Source of the DNA: Tenacibaculum sp. MAR_2009_124 | GTDB taxonomy: Bacteria; Bacteroidota; Bacteroidia; Flavobacteriales; Flavobacteriaceae | Assembly: GCF_900105455.1 (NCBI RefSeq) | Contig: NZ_FNSF01000005.1 | Location: 930,001-994,000, forward strand | Direction: 5' to 3' | Length of the DNA: 64,000 nt | Part shown: positions 1 through 6,579 of the stretch, one piece after another | Position numbering within the stretch: position 1 is the first letter of the stretch | Layout: each line of letters begins with the position of its first letter | Position numbers and translations under genes: made by a program | Notes under the pieces: model-generated | The model's database searches: none | What the model saw: the letters and a program-made list of their open reading frames with translations, nothing else | Told to the model about the DNA's origin: nothing

Positions 1-1
1 A

Positions 2-931
2 GGAGTGTATAATAGCAAGGTGCAATTGGATCAGTACTGTAGAACCATTTCTAAGATCAACGGAAAGTATCCGCAGTTTCATAAAATAATGACTCATGTG
101 GTACAGGGTTTTAAAGCAGAATGGCAAGCTATGGGAGCAATGCAGTTCAACGCTAAAATACATCAAGACTTTAGGCAAAAAGTAAACTTACCTATTATTG
201 TAGATAATATTTACAATACCTGGTTAAGCTATTTAGCAGTTGAAGGTAAAAAGCCAGCAGAACAACCTCTTACTAAAATGATCATTAAGGAGCTTTTAGA
301 AAAAGTAATTGATGATTTAAGTGAGCTCTCTGTTACTGGATATTTTGACCCTGCCAAAGCAGCGGGAGAGTTTGGTTATTCATTAGATGGTATTGCTTCA
401 GTTATTACCAAAAATTTAACCAATGAAAAGTATCCGTTTTTTAAAATTCCTATAGATGTTATTACGGATGCTAACATTTTAGACCAGTTTAAAGCCTATG
501 AAAGGTCAATTCCATCCAAGGTAAGAAAGCGTATAGAGTATGTTTTCATGTCGCCAGATATGAAAGTTCGTTATGGTGATGCTTTTGTAGAAAAGTATGG
601 AACGCACACCAATTTTGATGATGCTAGAAAATCAAAAACAGAAACTTTCGGATTTGAAATTGTAGGTTTAGAGGGATTACCTGACGGGATTATTTTTTCT
701 ACAGTAAAAGATAACATGTTAAAGCTAGTGGATGTTATTGATGGAAAACCAAAAATTACCGATACACAAATTCAAGATTATGTATTAAAGATTTTCTTAG
801 AGTTTCATTTGGGCTATGATTTCGCGATCAATCAATTAGTATTTGTTGCTGATTTTTCAGGTACAGCCTTTAAAGGGTTAGGAAACGCTAAAATGAACGA
901 GTTGTATTATTCATCAGAAAAATTAAACTAA
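2..931 (+). CDS. Phage major capsid protein (HK97-like), 5' end outside window
   Basis: The frame is open from the first bases, so the start lies upstream of the window. About 309 residues are visible. The middle and C-terminal parts (a stretch around VFMSPDMKVRYGDAF, a YGTHTNF segment, then LPDGIIFSTVKDNML) read like the P-domain and A-domain of capsid proteins in Bacteroidetes siphophages: 'site seen on the particle', then 'binding of the subunit', then 'preferred residue' patterns. It lies one base before the coiled-coil head gene and just ahead of the tail-tube candidate, which fits a head-tail morphogenesis operon. The assignment rests on pattern and context. A different head protein is possible. 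Confidence 0.6.
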   Translation, partial: GVYNSKVQLDQYCRTISKINGKYPQFHKIMTHVVQGFKAEWQAMGAMQFNAKIHQDFRQKVNLPIIVDNIYNTWLSYLAVEGKKPAEQPLTKMIIKELLEKVIDDLSELSVTGYFDPAKAAGEFGYSLDGIASVITKNLTNEKYPFFKIPIDVITDANILDQFKAYERSIPSKVRKRIEYVFMSPDMKVRYGDAFVEKYGTHTNFDDARKSKTETFGFEIVGLEGLPDGIIFSTVKDNMLKLVDVIDGKPKITDTQIQDYVLKIFLEFHLGYDFAINQLVFVADFSGTAFKGLGNAKMNELYYSSEKLN

Positions 932-932
932 A

Positions 933-1406
933 ATGGCAAAAAAAGAAGAAAATAAAGAGGCAAATAGCGATGTGAGCATAGAAGCTTTACAAGGAAAAAT
1001 AACTGCATTGGAAAGCACTAATAAGCAGTTGACAAGCGAAAATACAAAGCTAAAAACAGATTCATTAGCAAAGATTAATGAGTTAACTGTTCAAAATGAA
1101 GCTTTGGAATTAGAAAAGGAGACGCTAGAGGCTCTCAATTCAGATCTTACTAGTGAAAAATCAAAGTTAAATGAAGAATTAGTAAGTCTTAAAAAACCAG
1201 CGAAGCCGGCATTGACTAAAGAGGAGTATTTAAAAACTCGCTCAACCATTATCGTTAACGAACAACGATATGCGTTTAGTTTTGATGCTCCGAAAACATT
1301 AAGTATTAAAGGAGTGCCAAAAAAAACCAGCGAGTTAATAAAAGATAAAAAAGCTATGGAAGAGCTAATTGTCGGTAGAGCTCCATTTGTTGAATCAGTA
1401 AAATAA
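933..1406 (+). CDS. Coiled-coil phage head protein
   Basis: 157 residues. Residues about 15-90 form a long Lys/Glu/Leu/Asn coiled coil (repeats such as LTSENTKL and LTSEKSKL). Residues 95-157 form a small globular tail containing YLKTRSTIIVNEQRYAF. It starts one base after the capsid stop codon, so it is translationally linked to capsid. A coiled coil directly behind the capsid gene suggests a scaffold, decoration or head-completion role, but no family was recognised. The role is inferred from position. Confidence 0.6.
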   Translation: MAKKEENKEANSDVSIEALQGKITALESTNKQLTSENTKLKTDSLAKINELTVQNEALELEKETLEALNSDLTSEKSKLNEELVSLKKPAKPALTKEEYLKTRSTIIVNEQRYAFSFDAPKTLSIKGVPKKTSELIKDKKAMEELIVGRAPFVESVK

Positions 1407-1412
1407 ATTAGT

Positions 1413-1976
1413 ATGATTAACTTAGAAAACATAGGAGGGACTGACATTGAACCAACAGGAGGATTGGTACATAATGAAATTTATGTAGCAAAAATGGAAG
1501 ATTTTGAATCTATTGCTGAGACCAAAAAAATGGATGATTCAGATCCGACGAGAGTGGCTGCTACAATTGAAGAGTTAGCAACTATTGAAGGAAATCATGT
1601 ATTAAAAACTGGCAAGGCGTTTATTAAACTAAATGCCATTCAAGATAAAAACGGTATTGAAAGTTCTCTTATTGGTGATGCCAAACAAGTGTTTGAAAAT
1701 AAGCTTACTGTAGTTGTTCAAGGAAGTGATCCAAAGCTTTTAGGATCATTAAGACTTTTAAAGGGAATGAAGCCTTTGATAGTTTTAGCAAGAGAATCTG
1801 GTTCAGGTCGTTTACGTCAACTGGGCAGTAAAAACTACGGTGCAATACTTTCTGAAGTAACACCTAAAGTAGCTGCGGAAAAAGAAGGAGAAAACAATGT
1901 AACATTAGTCTTTTCAGACAAAAGTGTTGTAGCTGGTCCAATTTATAAAGGAGAAGTAACCACAACATTACCATAG
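1413..1976 (+). CDS. Probable phage major tail tube protein
   Basis: 187 residues, six bases after the preceding gene. The C-terminal part (GRLRQLGSKNYGAILSEVT, then VTLVFSDKSVVAGPIYKG) has the beta-rich 'sequence, sample value, then subtype-corrected baseline' pattern typical of major tail proteins: a quoted residual signal from a glycine/serine segment followed by a late beta hairpin. More simply, a Gly-rich turn followed by two hydrophobic strands near the C-terminus is what tail tube subunits show. Its position after capsid and head genes fits. In most siphophages the next genes are the tail chaperone and tape measure, but here those lie 18 kb away. Moderate confidence. Confidence 0.45.
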   Translation: MINLENIGGTDIEPTGGLVHNEIYVAKMEDFESIAETKKMDDSDPTRVAATIEELATIEGNHVLKTGKAFIKLNAIQDKNGIESSLIGDAKQVFENKLTVVVQGSDPKLLGSLRLLKGMKPLIVLARESGSGRLRQLGSKNYGAILSEVTPKVAAEKEGENNVTLVFSDKSVVAGPIYKGEVTTTLP

Positions 1977-2159
1977 ACTATCGTTTTTTGATTGTAATTA
2001 ACGCAATATAGGATTTAGTGAGAGGTTTCAAGCGTTCCCCAAAGTAGAAGCTAAATCTAATTTAAAAAGTAAAGTTATGTCTTAATTTAGGAAGCAGATA
2101 AAATAGTTTGAAGCTTGTTCTTCAAAAAAGCATTATAAAAAAAAATTTTATTTATTAAA

Positions 2160-2185
2160 ACCACTCAATTACGAGTGGTTTTTTT
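2160..2185 (+). terminator. Intrinsic terminator after capsid/tail-tube operon
   Basis: Stem ACCACTC / GAGTGGT with a 6-base loop, followed directly by a run of seven T. It closes the 2-1976 operon. The T run abuts the TGTCCTT box of the next promoter, so terminator and promoter are back to back. Confidence 0.85.
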
Positions 2186-2220
2186 GTCCTTTAGACTTCG
2201 ATTAACAATTGTCATTTTTG
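2185..2220 (+). promoter_or_regulatory. Phage promoter copy 1 (TGTCCTT-N22-ATTTTTG)
   Basis: TGTCCTT at 2185-2191, 22 bp, then ATTTTTG at 2214-2220, 13 bp before the ATG at 2234. The same two boxes with exactly the same 22-bp gap recur at 4102, 10772 and 14788, each just before a gene block. The 3' box resembles the Bacteroidetes -7 element (TAnnTTTG). TGTCCTT is not the usual host -33 element, so a phage-specific activator or sigma factor is inferred. Confidence 0.65.
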
Positions 2221-2233
2221 ATTAAAAATAAAC

Positions 2234-2962
2234 ATGACAATTGATGATTGGTTAAGTTCAGAAGAACAAGATTACAAAACCGCCTTAGCCTTATATGAGG
2301 CCCTTCCGAATTGCAATAAGTATTTCTTAAAAGCCATGCAAAAGGAATCTCGGCAAAACCTAATGAAACTCAAGTACCAGCTTGAAAAGAATAAACATTT
2401 GTGTACAGCTCCTGCTATTCTTGAAAGGAAAAATGTTTCTGAAGAAGAAATACAAATTAAGTCAGAATTTGCAGCAAAACCAAGTTACAAACCGAGCGTG
2501 CAAATTAAAGATTTACCATTCGAACTGCATCCAGTTTATACGGAGCAAAAGAATAATTTTGCTTTAGCATGTAGTTTAAAAATGCAATTAAATACTTTGC
2601 AAGAGCATGAAATTGAATACAAGGCTTTAGATCTCATAATTAAGATTGACGCACTCTTTAAAACCATAAAAGAAGCTTGGAAAATCATTGATTATTATAC
2701 GGATCATAAAGAAGTGATTCAAATTCCTGAAAATGATTTAGAGAATTTAAATCTCGCGCAGTTAAGTAATAAAAAGAACTCTTTACGCTCATCAATTACG
2801 AGGCAAAAAGCACGAAAGGAGAAACTTCAAATAGAGTTAAAAAATACAGTATTGCGTAATAAAAAATTGAAACTTGAAGCCAATATATTAAAATCTAAAA
2901 AGAAGCTCCTGGAACTTGAATCTTCATTAAGTTTTGTTTTAAAGCTGTTAGTTGAAAAGTAG
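2234..2962 (+). CDS. Phage protein of unknown function, C-terminal coiled coil
   Basis: 242 residues, not recognised. The N-terminal part opens with MTIDDWLSSEEQDYKTALAL, a short helical segment also seen in small phage proteins. Residues about 165-240 are an uninterrupted Lys/Leu/Glu coiled coil. It has its own copy of the TGTCCTT-N22 promoter and is followed by a long-loop hairpin (2969-3036). Standing between the tail-tube candidate and a cargo cassette, it may belong to the tail module. No function is assigned. Confidence 0.6.
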   Translation: MTIDDWLSSEEQDYKTALALYEALPNCNKYFLKAMQKESRQNLMKLKYQLEKNKHLCTAPAILERKNVSEEEIQIKSEFAAKPSYKPSVQIKDLPFELHPVYTEQKNNFALACSLKMQLNTLQEHEIEYKALDLIIKIDALFKTIKEAWKIIDYYTDHKEVIQIPENDLENLNLAQLSNKKNSLRSSITRQKARKEKLQIELKNTVLRNKKLKLEANILKSKKKLLELESSLSFVLKLLVEK

Positions 2963-2968
2963 TTAAAA

Positions 2969-3036
2969 CTGCGCATTAATGTAGTTCGACTTGTGGGGGG
3001 GCGCTGTAGAGTTAGTCAAGTTTGATTAATACGCAG
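2969..3036. repeat. Long-loop hairpin element, copy 1
   Basis: CTGCGCATTAAT at 2969-2980 pairs with ATTAATACGCAG at 3025-3036 (11 of 12 positions) around a 44-base loop that contains a run of eight G. A related element at 28164-28222 shares the stem and the 3' segment GTTTGATTAAT. It lies seven bases after the 2234-2962 stop codon. No T run follows, so it is not a simple terminator. Confidence 0.6.
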
Positions 3037-3136
3037 AAAATTATCACGTCTGCTCAAAGGTGATTAAATAATAGTGAATTCCAAAAGGAAATAGAAAATA
3101 GTAGGTTCTCCGATACCTAAAAAAAAAGGAAAAAAC

Positions 3137-3160
3137 GTTCTTTGACATAATTGTGGTAAG
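3137..3160. repeat. 24-bp direct repeat, left boundary of cassette 1
   Basis: Twenty-four bases, beginning GTTCTTTGACATAATTG and ending GTGGTAAG, identical to 19476-19499. The terminal GTGGTAAG is the inverted complement of CTTACCAC in the right boundary at 3785-3799. It could be a promoter (it contains TTGACA), a recombination site, or both. Confidence 0.8.
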
Positions 3161-3170
3161 AAATACTTAA

Positions 3171-3207
3171 CCCTGATAACAAAACCTAAAAGTTCCAGTT
3201 ATCAGGG
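3171..3207. promoter_or_regulatory. Perfect 10-bp hairpin inside cassette 1 leader
   Basis: CCCTGATAAC at 3171-3180 pairs perfectly with GTTATCAGGG at 3198-3207 around a 17-base loop. It lies between the 24-bp repeat and the cargo gene, with no T run. It is probably an RNA element or protein-binding site. The second cassette has no equally strong counterpart. Confidence 0.55.
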
Positions 3208-3227
3208 GATATAACCCGAATAAAAAT

Positions 3228-3235
3228 TATATTTG
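3228..3235 (+). promoter_or_regulatory. Candidate -7 box for cassette 1 gene
   Basis: TATATTTG matches the Bacteroidetes -7 consensus TAnnTTTG, 55 bp before the ATG at 3291. No good TTG-type -33 box is visible at the usual distance, so this is tentative. It would make the cargo gene independent of the phage operon, like a moron. Confidence 0.35.
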
Positions 3236-3290
3236 TCGAGATATAACCAGTTGGCAAACATTAAAAACGAAAACCTAAAAAAATAATATT

Positions 3291-3710
3291 ATGAAAAAAC
3301 TAATTTTACTACTCCTATTTATAACAACCTCAATTTGTTATTCTCAAAAAATTAAAATCAAAAAGAATAAAGTATTAGTTGATAAAAAAGAATATATGCA
3401 ATGTGAGAAAGAGAATACTTATGAAACATTCGGAATTTATTTATCTGAACTTAATTCAGATGAGCAGAAAATAAAAATCACCATACATTCTAATGAAACT
3501 CATATGTACTTAGATGATGATTACGCAAAGATAAGTTTCCTTACAAAAGGAACTCAAGCCGAAATAAAATCAAGGAGTTTAAAAAATATGGTGAAACTTT
3601 TAATTAAAAATAAAGTACTGACCTCTGATGGGAAAATTGATGAAGAAAAAATTGAATTATTCATTAAAAACTATGATGAGAACATAACAAATAGAACTAT
3701 CAGGAATTAA
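3291..3710 (+). CDS. Small exported protein, cassette 1 cargo
   Basis: 139 residues with a clear Sec signal peptide (MKKLILLLLFITTSICYSQ, cleavage likely after YS or SQ). The mature part is Lys-rich and mixed alpha/beta, with no recognised domain. It is the only gene between the 24-bp left boundary (3137) and the CTTACCAC/terminator right boundary (3785-3826). Nested inverted repeats AGTTGGCAAA (about 3249) and TTTGCCAACT (about 3723) also frame it. An exported protein alone in a promoter-terminator cassette within a prophage suggests lysogenic conversion cargo. Function unknown. Confidence 0.7.
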   Translation: MKKLILLLLFITTSICYSQKIKIKKNKVLVDKKEYMQCEKENTYETFGIYLSELNSDEQKIKITIHSNETHMYLDDDYAKISFLTKGTQAEIKSRSLKNMVKLLIKNKVLTSDGKIDEEKIELFIKNYDENITNRTIRN

Positions 3711-3784
3711 CTAAGAATAACGATTTGCCAACTAAGCATATGGCGTGCCGATAGGCTAACACTATATGATTTGTTGTCCACATA

Positions 3785-3799
3785 AATAACACTTACCAC
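3785..3799. repeat. Right boundary element of cassette 1
   Basis: AATAACACTTACCAC, identical to 19947-19961, is the inverted complement of the GTGGTAAG end of the 24-bp left repeat. In both cassettes it is followed within 5 bp by an intrinsic terminator ending in ATGTC. Confidence 0.75.
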
Positions 3800-3803
3800 T
3801 GAG

Positions 3804-3826
3804 CACCTTAATTAAGGTGTTTTTTT
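3804..3826 (+). terminator. Terminator closing cassette 1
   Basis: Perfect palindrome CACCTTAATTAAGGTG followed by seven T. The second cassette ends with a related terminator at 19964-19988. Confidence 0.85.
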
Positions 3827-3868
3827 ATGTCCAAGATTTAAGTAAACGAATTATAAATAAAGATTAGT

Positions 3869-4054
3869 TTAATCATTCTTTACATATTTTGAACCAAAGG
3901 AAAGAATGATTATAAAAACGATAAATAGAGATATTGAAGTTAATACAAGTGATAAAGGAAAAGCCCAAGTTAGTTTAATAAACAGAAAATAAACAAAAGG
4001 GTGTAATAGCAAAATTCCAAACCAAGTGAAACCTATGAATTGTATTCTTTTCAT
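3869..4054 (-). CDS. Small two-helix membrane protein
   Basis: 61 residues on the reverse strand. There are two hydrophobic helices (about residues 8-28 and 33-53) separated by a short polar turn, with a basic N-terminus (MKR) and a charged C-terminus. It lies between the cassette 1 terminator and the promoter at 4102, in opposite orientation to the phage operons. No family recognised. It may be cargo (for example an immunity or superinfection-exclusion peptide), but that is speculation. Confidence 0.45.
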   Translation of the reverse strand: MKRIQFIGFTWFGILLLHPFVYFLFIKLTWAFPLSLVLTSISLFIVFIIILSFGSKYVKND

Positions 4055-4101
4055 AAATCAAAATTAGTAAAAACAAAATAAAATGAAATAGTAGTTTTTT
4101 C

Positions 4102-4137
4102 TGTCCTTCTTTACTTCAAGACTATTGGCGAATATTG
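4102..4137 (+). promoter_or_regulatory. Phage promoter copy 2 (TGTCCTT-N22-AATATTG)
   Basis: TGTCCTT at 4102-4108, 22 bp, then AATATTG at 4131-4137. The 3' box is weaker than in the other copies, but the spacing is identical. Its position rules out the upstream in-frame TTG at 4125 as the start of the ParB-like gene and supports ATG 4158. Confidence 0.55.
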
Positions 4138-4157
4138 GAGTCTTAAATGTTAAAAAA

Positions 4158-4808
4158 ATGAATGAAGTTTTGAAATGGGAAACCCAAAAAAGAAAGGTTT
4201 CCGAATTAATTCCTTATGAGTACAATCCTCGTAGTTTGAGTAAGGAAAAGGAACAAAAGTTAAATGAAAGCATCGACAAGTTTAACTTGGTGGAGATTCC
4301 AGTAATTAACTTAGATAATACCTTAATAGCAGGGCATCAGCGTGTAACAGTTTTACTCTTAAAAGAACGCGGAGAGGAACTAATAGATGTTCGGGTACCA
4401 AACCGACAACTAACTGAAGAAGAGTTAAAAGAGTATAATGTACGTTCAAATATTTCCCTGGGTGATTGGGTGGATGATATTTTGAAAGACAATTTTTCTG
4501 ATTTTGATTTGGCTTCTTTTGGACTAGATATCGATAAGGAACTTGAAGAAATGATAGAAGAAGAACAGGAACAGGCTGTGTTTGAACAAAAGTTTAATGA
4601 TATTCCCGATAAGCCTAAATATCCAATTGTAGCCAGATACAACGAGAAGTACTCGGCGGTTATTATTGTAGCCAAAAACATCACCGATTTAACCTTTTTA
4701 CAAACAGCTTTAAATCTGAATAAAGAGGCTTCCTACAAATCAGAAAGAGTCGGTCAAACTCATGTAATTGATACCAAAAAATTTCAGGAGCAATGGGAAA
4801 AGAAATAA
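4158..4808 (+). CDS. ParB/Srx-fold protein (ParB-like nuclease domain)
   Basis: 216 residues from ATG 4158, chosen because the promoter -7 box at 4131-4137 would otherwise be inside the gene. Residues about 14-75 are a ParB N-terminal domain: LIPYEYNPRSLS, then LIAGHQR at 56-62, the GxxR-type nucleotide-binding box. The C-terminal half is acidic (ELEEMIEEEQEQ) and then mixed. It overlaps the glycosyltransferase gene by 16 bp, implying translational coupling. Orphan ParB-fold proteins of this length in phages are found with methylases and DNA-base modification genes. Here the CTP or nuclease activity cannot be told from sequence. No ParA or centromere is seen, so plasmid-type partition is unlikely. 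Confidence 0.75.
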   Translation: MNEVLKWETQKRKVSELIPYEYNPRSLSKEKEQKLNESIDKFNLVEIPVINLDNTLIAGHQRVTVLLLKERGEELIDVRVPNRQLTEEELKEYNVRSNISLGDWVDDILKDNFSDFDLASFGLDIDKELEEMIEEEQEQAVFEQKFNDIPDKPKYPIVARYNEKYSAVIIVAKNITDLTFLQTALNLNKEASYKSERVGQTHVIDTKKFQEQWEKK

Positions 4809-5536
4809 AAATTGTCATTCCCTCACATTTGAGGTATGACCGAGTAAAAACTACCAAGGCAATTGCTAATTGTATTATCTGTGTTCCAGAGAGTCAAGCT
4901 GCCTTATATAAGGAATACAATAAAAACACAGAAGTTGTGGCGCATCCTGATAGTATTATAGGCTTGACTCCAAAAAGGCAATGGATTTATGAGCATTTTG
5001 GAAATGTTTTTCAGGTGGATGATGACATGACACAAATGGCAAGGGTTTATACAGGTAAGGGCGAACAAACCAAAGTGCCTAAAAAATTAGCCTATGAATT
5101 AATCCAACAAGCTGGAAATATTGCCAATGACATGGGAGTGTATTTATTTGCTTTTTCCAAGTCTCCAATGCCGACAGCTTTCAATCCATTGAAACCATTA
5201 AAATTAAGCGGAACCGTAATGGGTGGAGCTTTTGGACTTTTAGAAGGTTCAAAACTTCATTTTAATACCGATTTGATTTTGACGGAAGATTATTGGGTGT
5301 CCGGATTAAATGCTCATTATCATAGAATGTGCTACATAGATGAACGGTTTACTTTCAAGTTCTCCAATACTTTTGCAAATAAAGGAGGTTGTGCCAGTTA
5401 CAGAACACAACAAAAGGAGCTAGAAGATACTTTAAAACTCAAAAAATACTTTGGTGCAGCAGTTGAACTCAAAAAAGATACACATTTAGCCAAAGTGAAA
5501 ATTGCGGGTTCAAGAACATTGAAAATACCTTTTTAG
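4793..5536 (+). CDS. TET-associated glycosyltransferase (TAGT-like), phage DNA base modification
   Basis: 247 residues. It opens with a strand ending in SHLRYDRVKT and continues to FQVDDDMTQM, with an acidic triad DDD at 76-78 serving as the metal/sugar-nucleotide DxD motif, and a second acidic pair (TEDYW, ED at 165-166). These are features of the GT-A-like TAGT family encoded by phages that add sugars to hydroxylated pyrimidines in DNA. It overlaps the ParB-like gene upstream. No TET/JBP oxygenase or hydroxymethylase is in this window, so the acceptor base must be made elsewhere or is not of that type. The family call is by recognition of the motif layout. Confidence 0.7.
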   Translation: MGKEIKIVIPSHLRYDRVKTTKAIANCIICVPESQAALYKEYNKNTEVVAHPDSIIGLTPKRQWIYEHFGNVFQVDDDMTQMARVYTGKGEQTKVPKKLAYELIQQAGNIANDMGVYLFAFSKSPMPTAFNPLKPLKLSGTVMGGAFGLLEGSKLHFNTDLILTEDYWVSGLNAHYHRMCYIDERFTFKFSNTFANKGGCASYRTQQKELEDTLKLKKYFGAAVELKKDTHLAKVKIAGSRTLKIPF

Positions 5537-5584
5537 CGCTTGATAAATAAATGTTATTAGGCTTTGTTAAAATTAAAAATAAGG

Positions 5585-5596
5585 ATACGTTCGTAA
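5585..5596. promoter_or_regulatory. Operator-like site, isolated copy
   Basis: ATACGTTCGTAA keeps the TACG-TT-CGTA core of the operator in the modules at 5749, 6085, 8313 and 9283, but here it lacks the preceding terminator stem and the GTAATAATC tail. It lies 49 bp after the glycosyltransferase stop codon. Confidence 0.5.
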
Positions 5597-5630
5597 GAAC
5601 AAATTCAATCCCCTATTATCATAAGTTAAT

Positions 5631-5663
5631 AGTAGCCAAAACCTGAGTAGGTTTTTGGTTGCT
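5631..5663 (+). terminator. Hairpin after glycosyltransferase
   Basis: AGTAGCCAAAACCT pairs imperfectly with AGGTTTTTGGTTGCT around GAGT. There is no pure T run after it, but the 3' arm is T-rich. It is probably the end of the ParB-glycosyltransferase transcript. Confidence 0.45.
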
Positions 5664-5685
5664 AGTTGCTTTATGTTATTGATTT

Positions 5686-5769
5686 AGCCTATAAATTTTA
5701 AGAATGAAAACTTAAAGTTTATAGGCTTTTTCTTTCTGTAAAACAAGGGTACGTTCGTACTGTAATAAT
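5686..5769 (+). promoter_or_regulatory. Terminator-operator module A
   Basis: Stem AGCCTATAAATTTTAAG / CTTAAAGTTTATAGGCT (5686-5727, 16 of 17 paired, then T-rich), a spacer, the inverted repeat GTACG-TT-CGTAC at 5749-5760, then TGTAATAATC. The gene at 5803 follows. Modules B, C and D have the same layout. The hairpin would end the upstream transcript and the palindrome is a likely repressor or activator site for the next. Confidence 0.7.
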
Positions 5770-5802
5770 CAAATAAATATTAATAATTAAAAAACTAGAA
5801 TT

Positions 5803-5988
5803 ATGTCAAACATGAGCTATTGTAGATTTGAAAATACCTACCATGATTTAATAGATTGCCAAGAAACACTTCAAAATGAAGGTGTTCAAAGTATTGAAGA
5901 AGATTCTAATCCTAGGGAAAAACCATATATAAAACACCTCATTCAATTATGCAAAAATATAGCTGAAGAGTTTGGGGACGAATTTTAA
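5803..5988 (+). CDS. Small phage protein, unknown function
   Basis: 61 residues starting MSNMSYCRFENTYHDL, a start shared by many small proteins of Bacteroidetes phages and mobile elements, but with no known role. It is soluble, acidic at the C-terminus (EEFGDEF), with three Cys. It is flanked on both sides by terminator-operator modules (A before, B after) and is therefore an individually regulated early gene. Confidence 0.65.
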   Translation: MSNMSYCRFENTYHDLIDCQETLQNEGVQSIEEDSNPREKPYIKHLIQLCKNIAEEFGDEF

Positions 5989-6021
5989 GATTAGATTTTA
6001 AAATCTTTATTCTACTGATTC

Positions 6022-6105
6022 AGCCTATAAATTTTAAGAATGAAAACTTAAAGTTTATAGGTTTTTTCTTTCTGTAAAACAAGGGTACGTTCGTACTGTA
6101 ATAAT
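6022..6105 (+). promoter_or_regulatory. Terminator-operator module B
   Basis: Stem arm 6022-6038 pairs with 6047-6061 (the last GCT is replaced by a T run), followed by TTTCTGTAAAACAAGG, the perfect inverted repeat GTACGTTCGTAC at 6085-6096 and TGTAATAATC. It precedes the ArdC-like gene at 6126. Confidence 0.7.
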
Positions 6106-6125
6106 CAAATAAAACATTTAAAAAA

Positions 6126-6527
6126 ATGGAAACTACACAAGAAAATACCAAAAAGTTAACTAGAGAAGATTTTTATAATACAGTATTCAATGCAGAAGGG
6201 AGAGAGGCAAAAAGAGATCTGTTAAAGGATTTTAGTAATACGGCTAAAATGATCATGGAAGATAATCCAGAAGCGGGTGATACTATTAATGAAGTAATTA
6301 TTAACTGTATGTATAAGAGTTCTATACATCAAGAGTTCAACACTTTTAAAAATTGGAAAGAAAAAGGGTTTAAGGTTAAAAAAGGTTCAAAATCATTCTT
6401 TATCTGGTCAAAACCGAGGGATGTAACAAAAAAAGCAAAAAACGAGGGAGAAGATGATAAAGAGTTTAAAATGTTTGGTATAGCCTATTTGTTCTCAAAT
6501 GGACAAGTAGAGGCCATTGAAGAGTAA
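6126..6527 (+). CDS. ArdC-like N-terminal domain protein
   Basis: 133 residues. The stretch FNTFKNWKEKGFKVKKGSKS at about 73-92, followed by FIWSKP and then FGIAYLFSNGQVE, matches the T/F-x-W-x-x-G-x-x-V-x-KG layout of the ArdC N-terminal single-stranded-DNA-binding domain found in antirestriction proteins of plasmids and phages. The metallopeptidase half of ArdC is absent, so this is a short form. It lies next to an adenine methyltransferase gene, which suits protection of incoming phage DNA, though ssDNA handling in replication is equally possible. Confidence 0.6.
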   Translation: METTQENTKKLTREDFYNTVFNAEGREAKRDLLKDFSNTAKMIMEDNPEAGDTINEVIINCMYKSSIHQEFNTFKNWKEKGFKVKKGSKSFFIWSKPRDVTKKAKNEGEDDKEFKMFGIAYLFSNGQVEAIEE

Positions 6528-6537
6528 ACTTATTAAC

Positions 6538-6558
6538 CCCTCCTTTTATGAAGGAGGG
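6538..6558 (+). promoter_or_regulatory. Hairpin holding an SD-like sequence before the methyltransferase
   Basis: CCCTCCTT pairs perfectly with AAGGAGGG around TTATG. The 3' arm is a strong anti-16S sequence, 21 bp before ATG 6580. No T run follows, so it looks like a translation-control or processing hairpin between the ArdC-like gene and the methyltransferase rather than a terminator. Confidence 0.5.
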
Positions 6559-6579
6559 AAACCTTAAAAATATTTGAAA

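Noticed and set aside
3723..3799. Classical integron attC site
   Set aside because: The inverted repeats are attC-like in layout, but R' and R'' boxes (GTTRRRY / RYYYAAC) are not properly present and no integron integrase is visible.
5551..5646. 31-codon ORF after the glycosyltransferase
   Set aside because: It runs through the operator-like site at 5585 and ends in the hairpin, so regulatory sequence explains it better.
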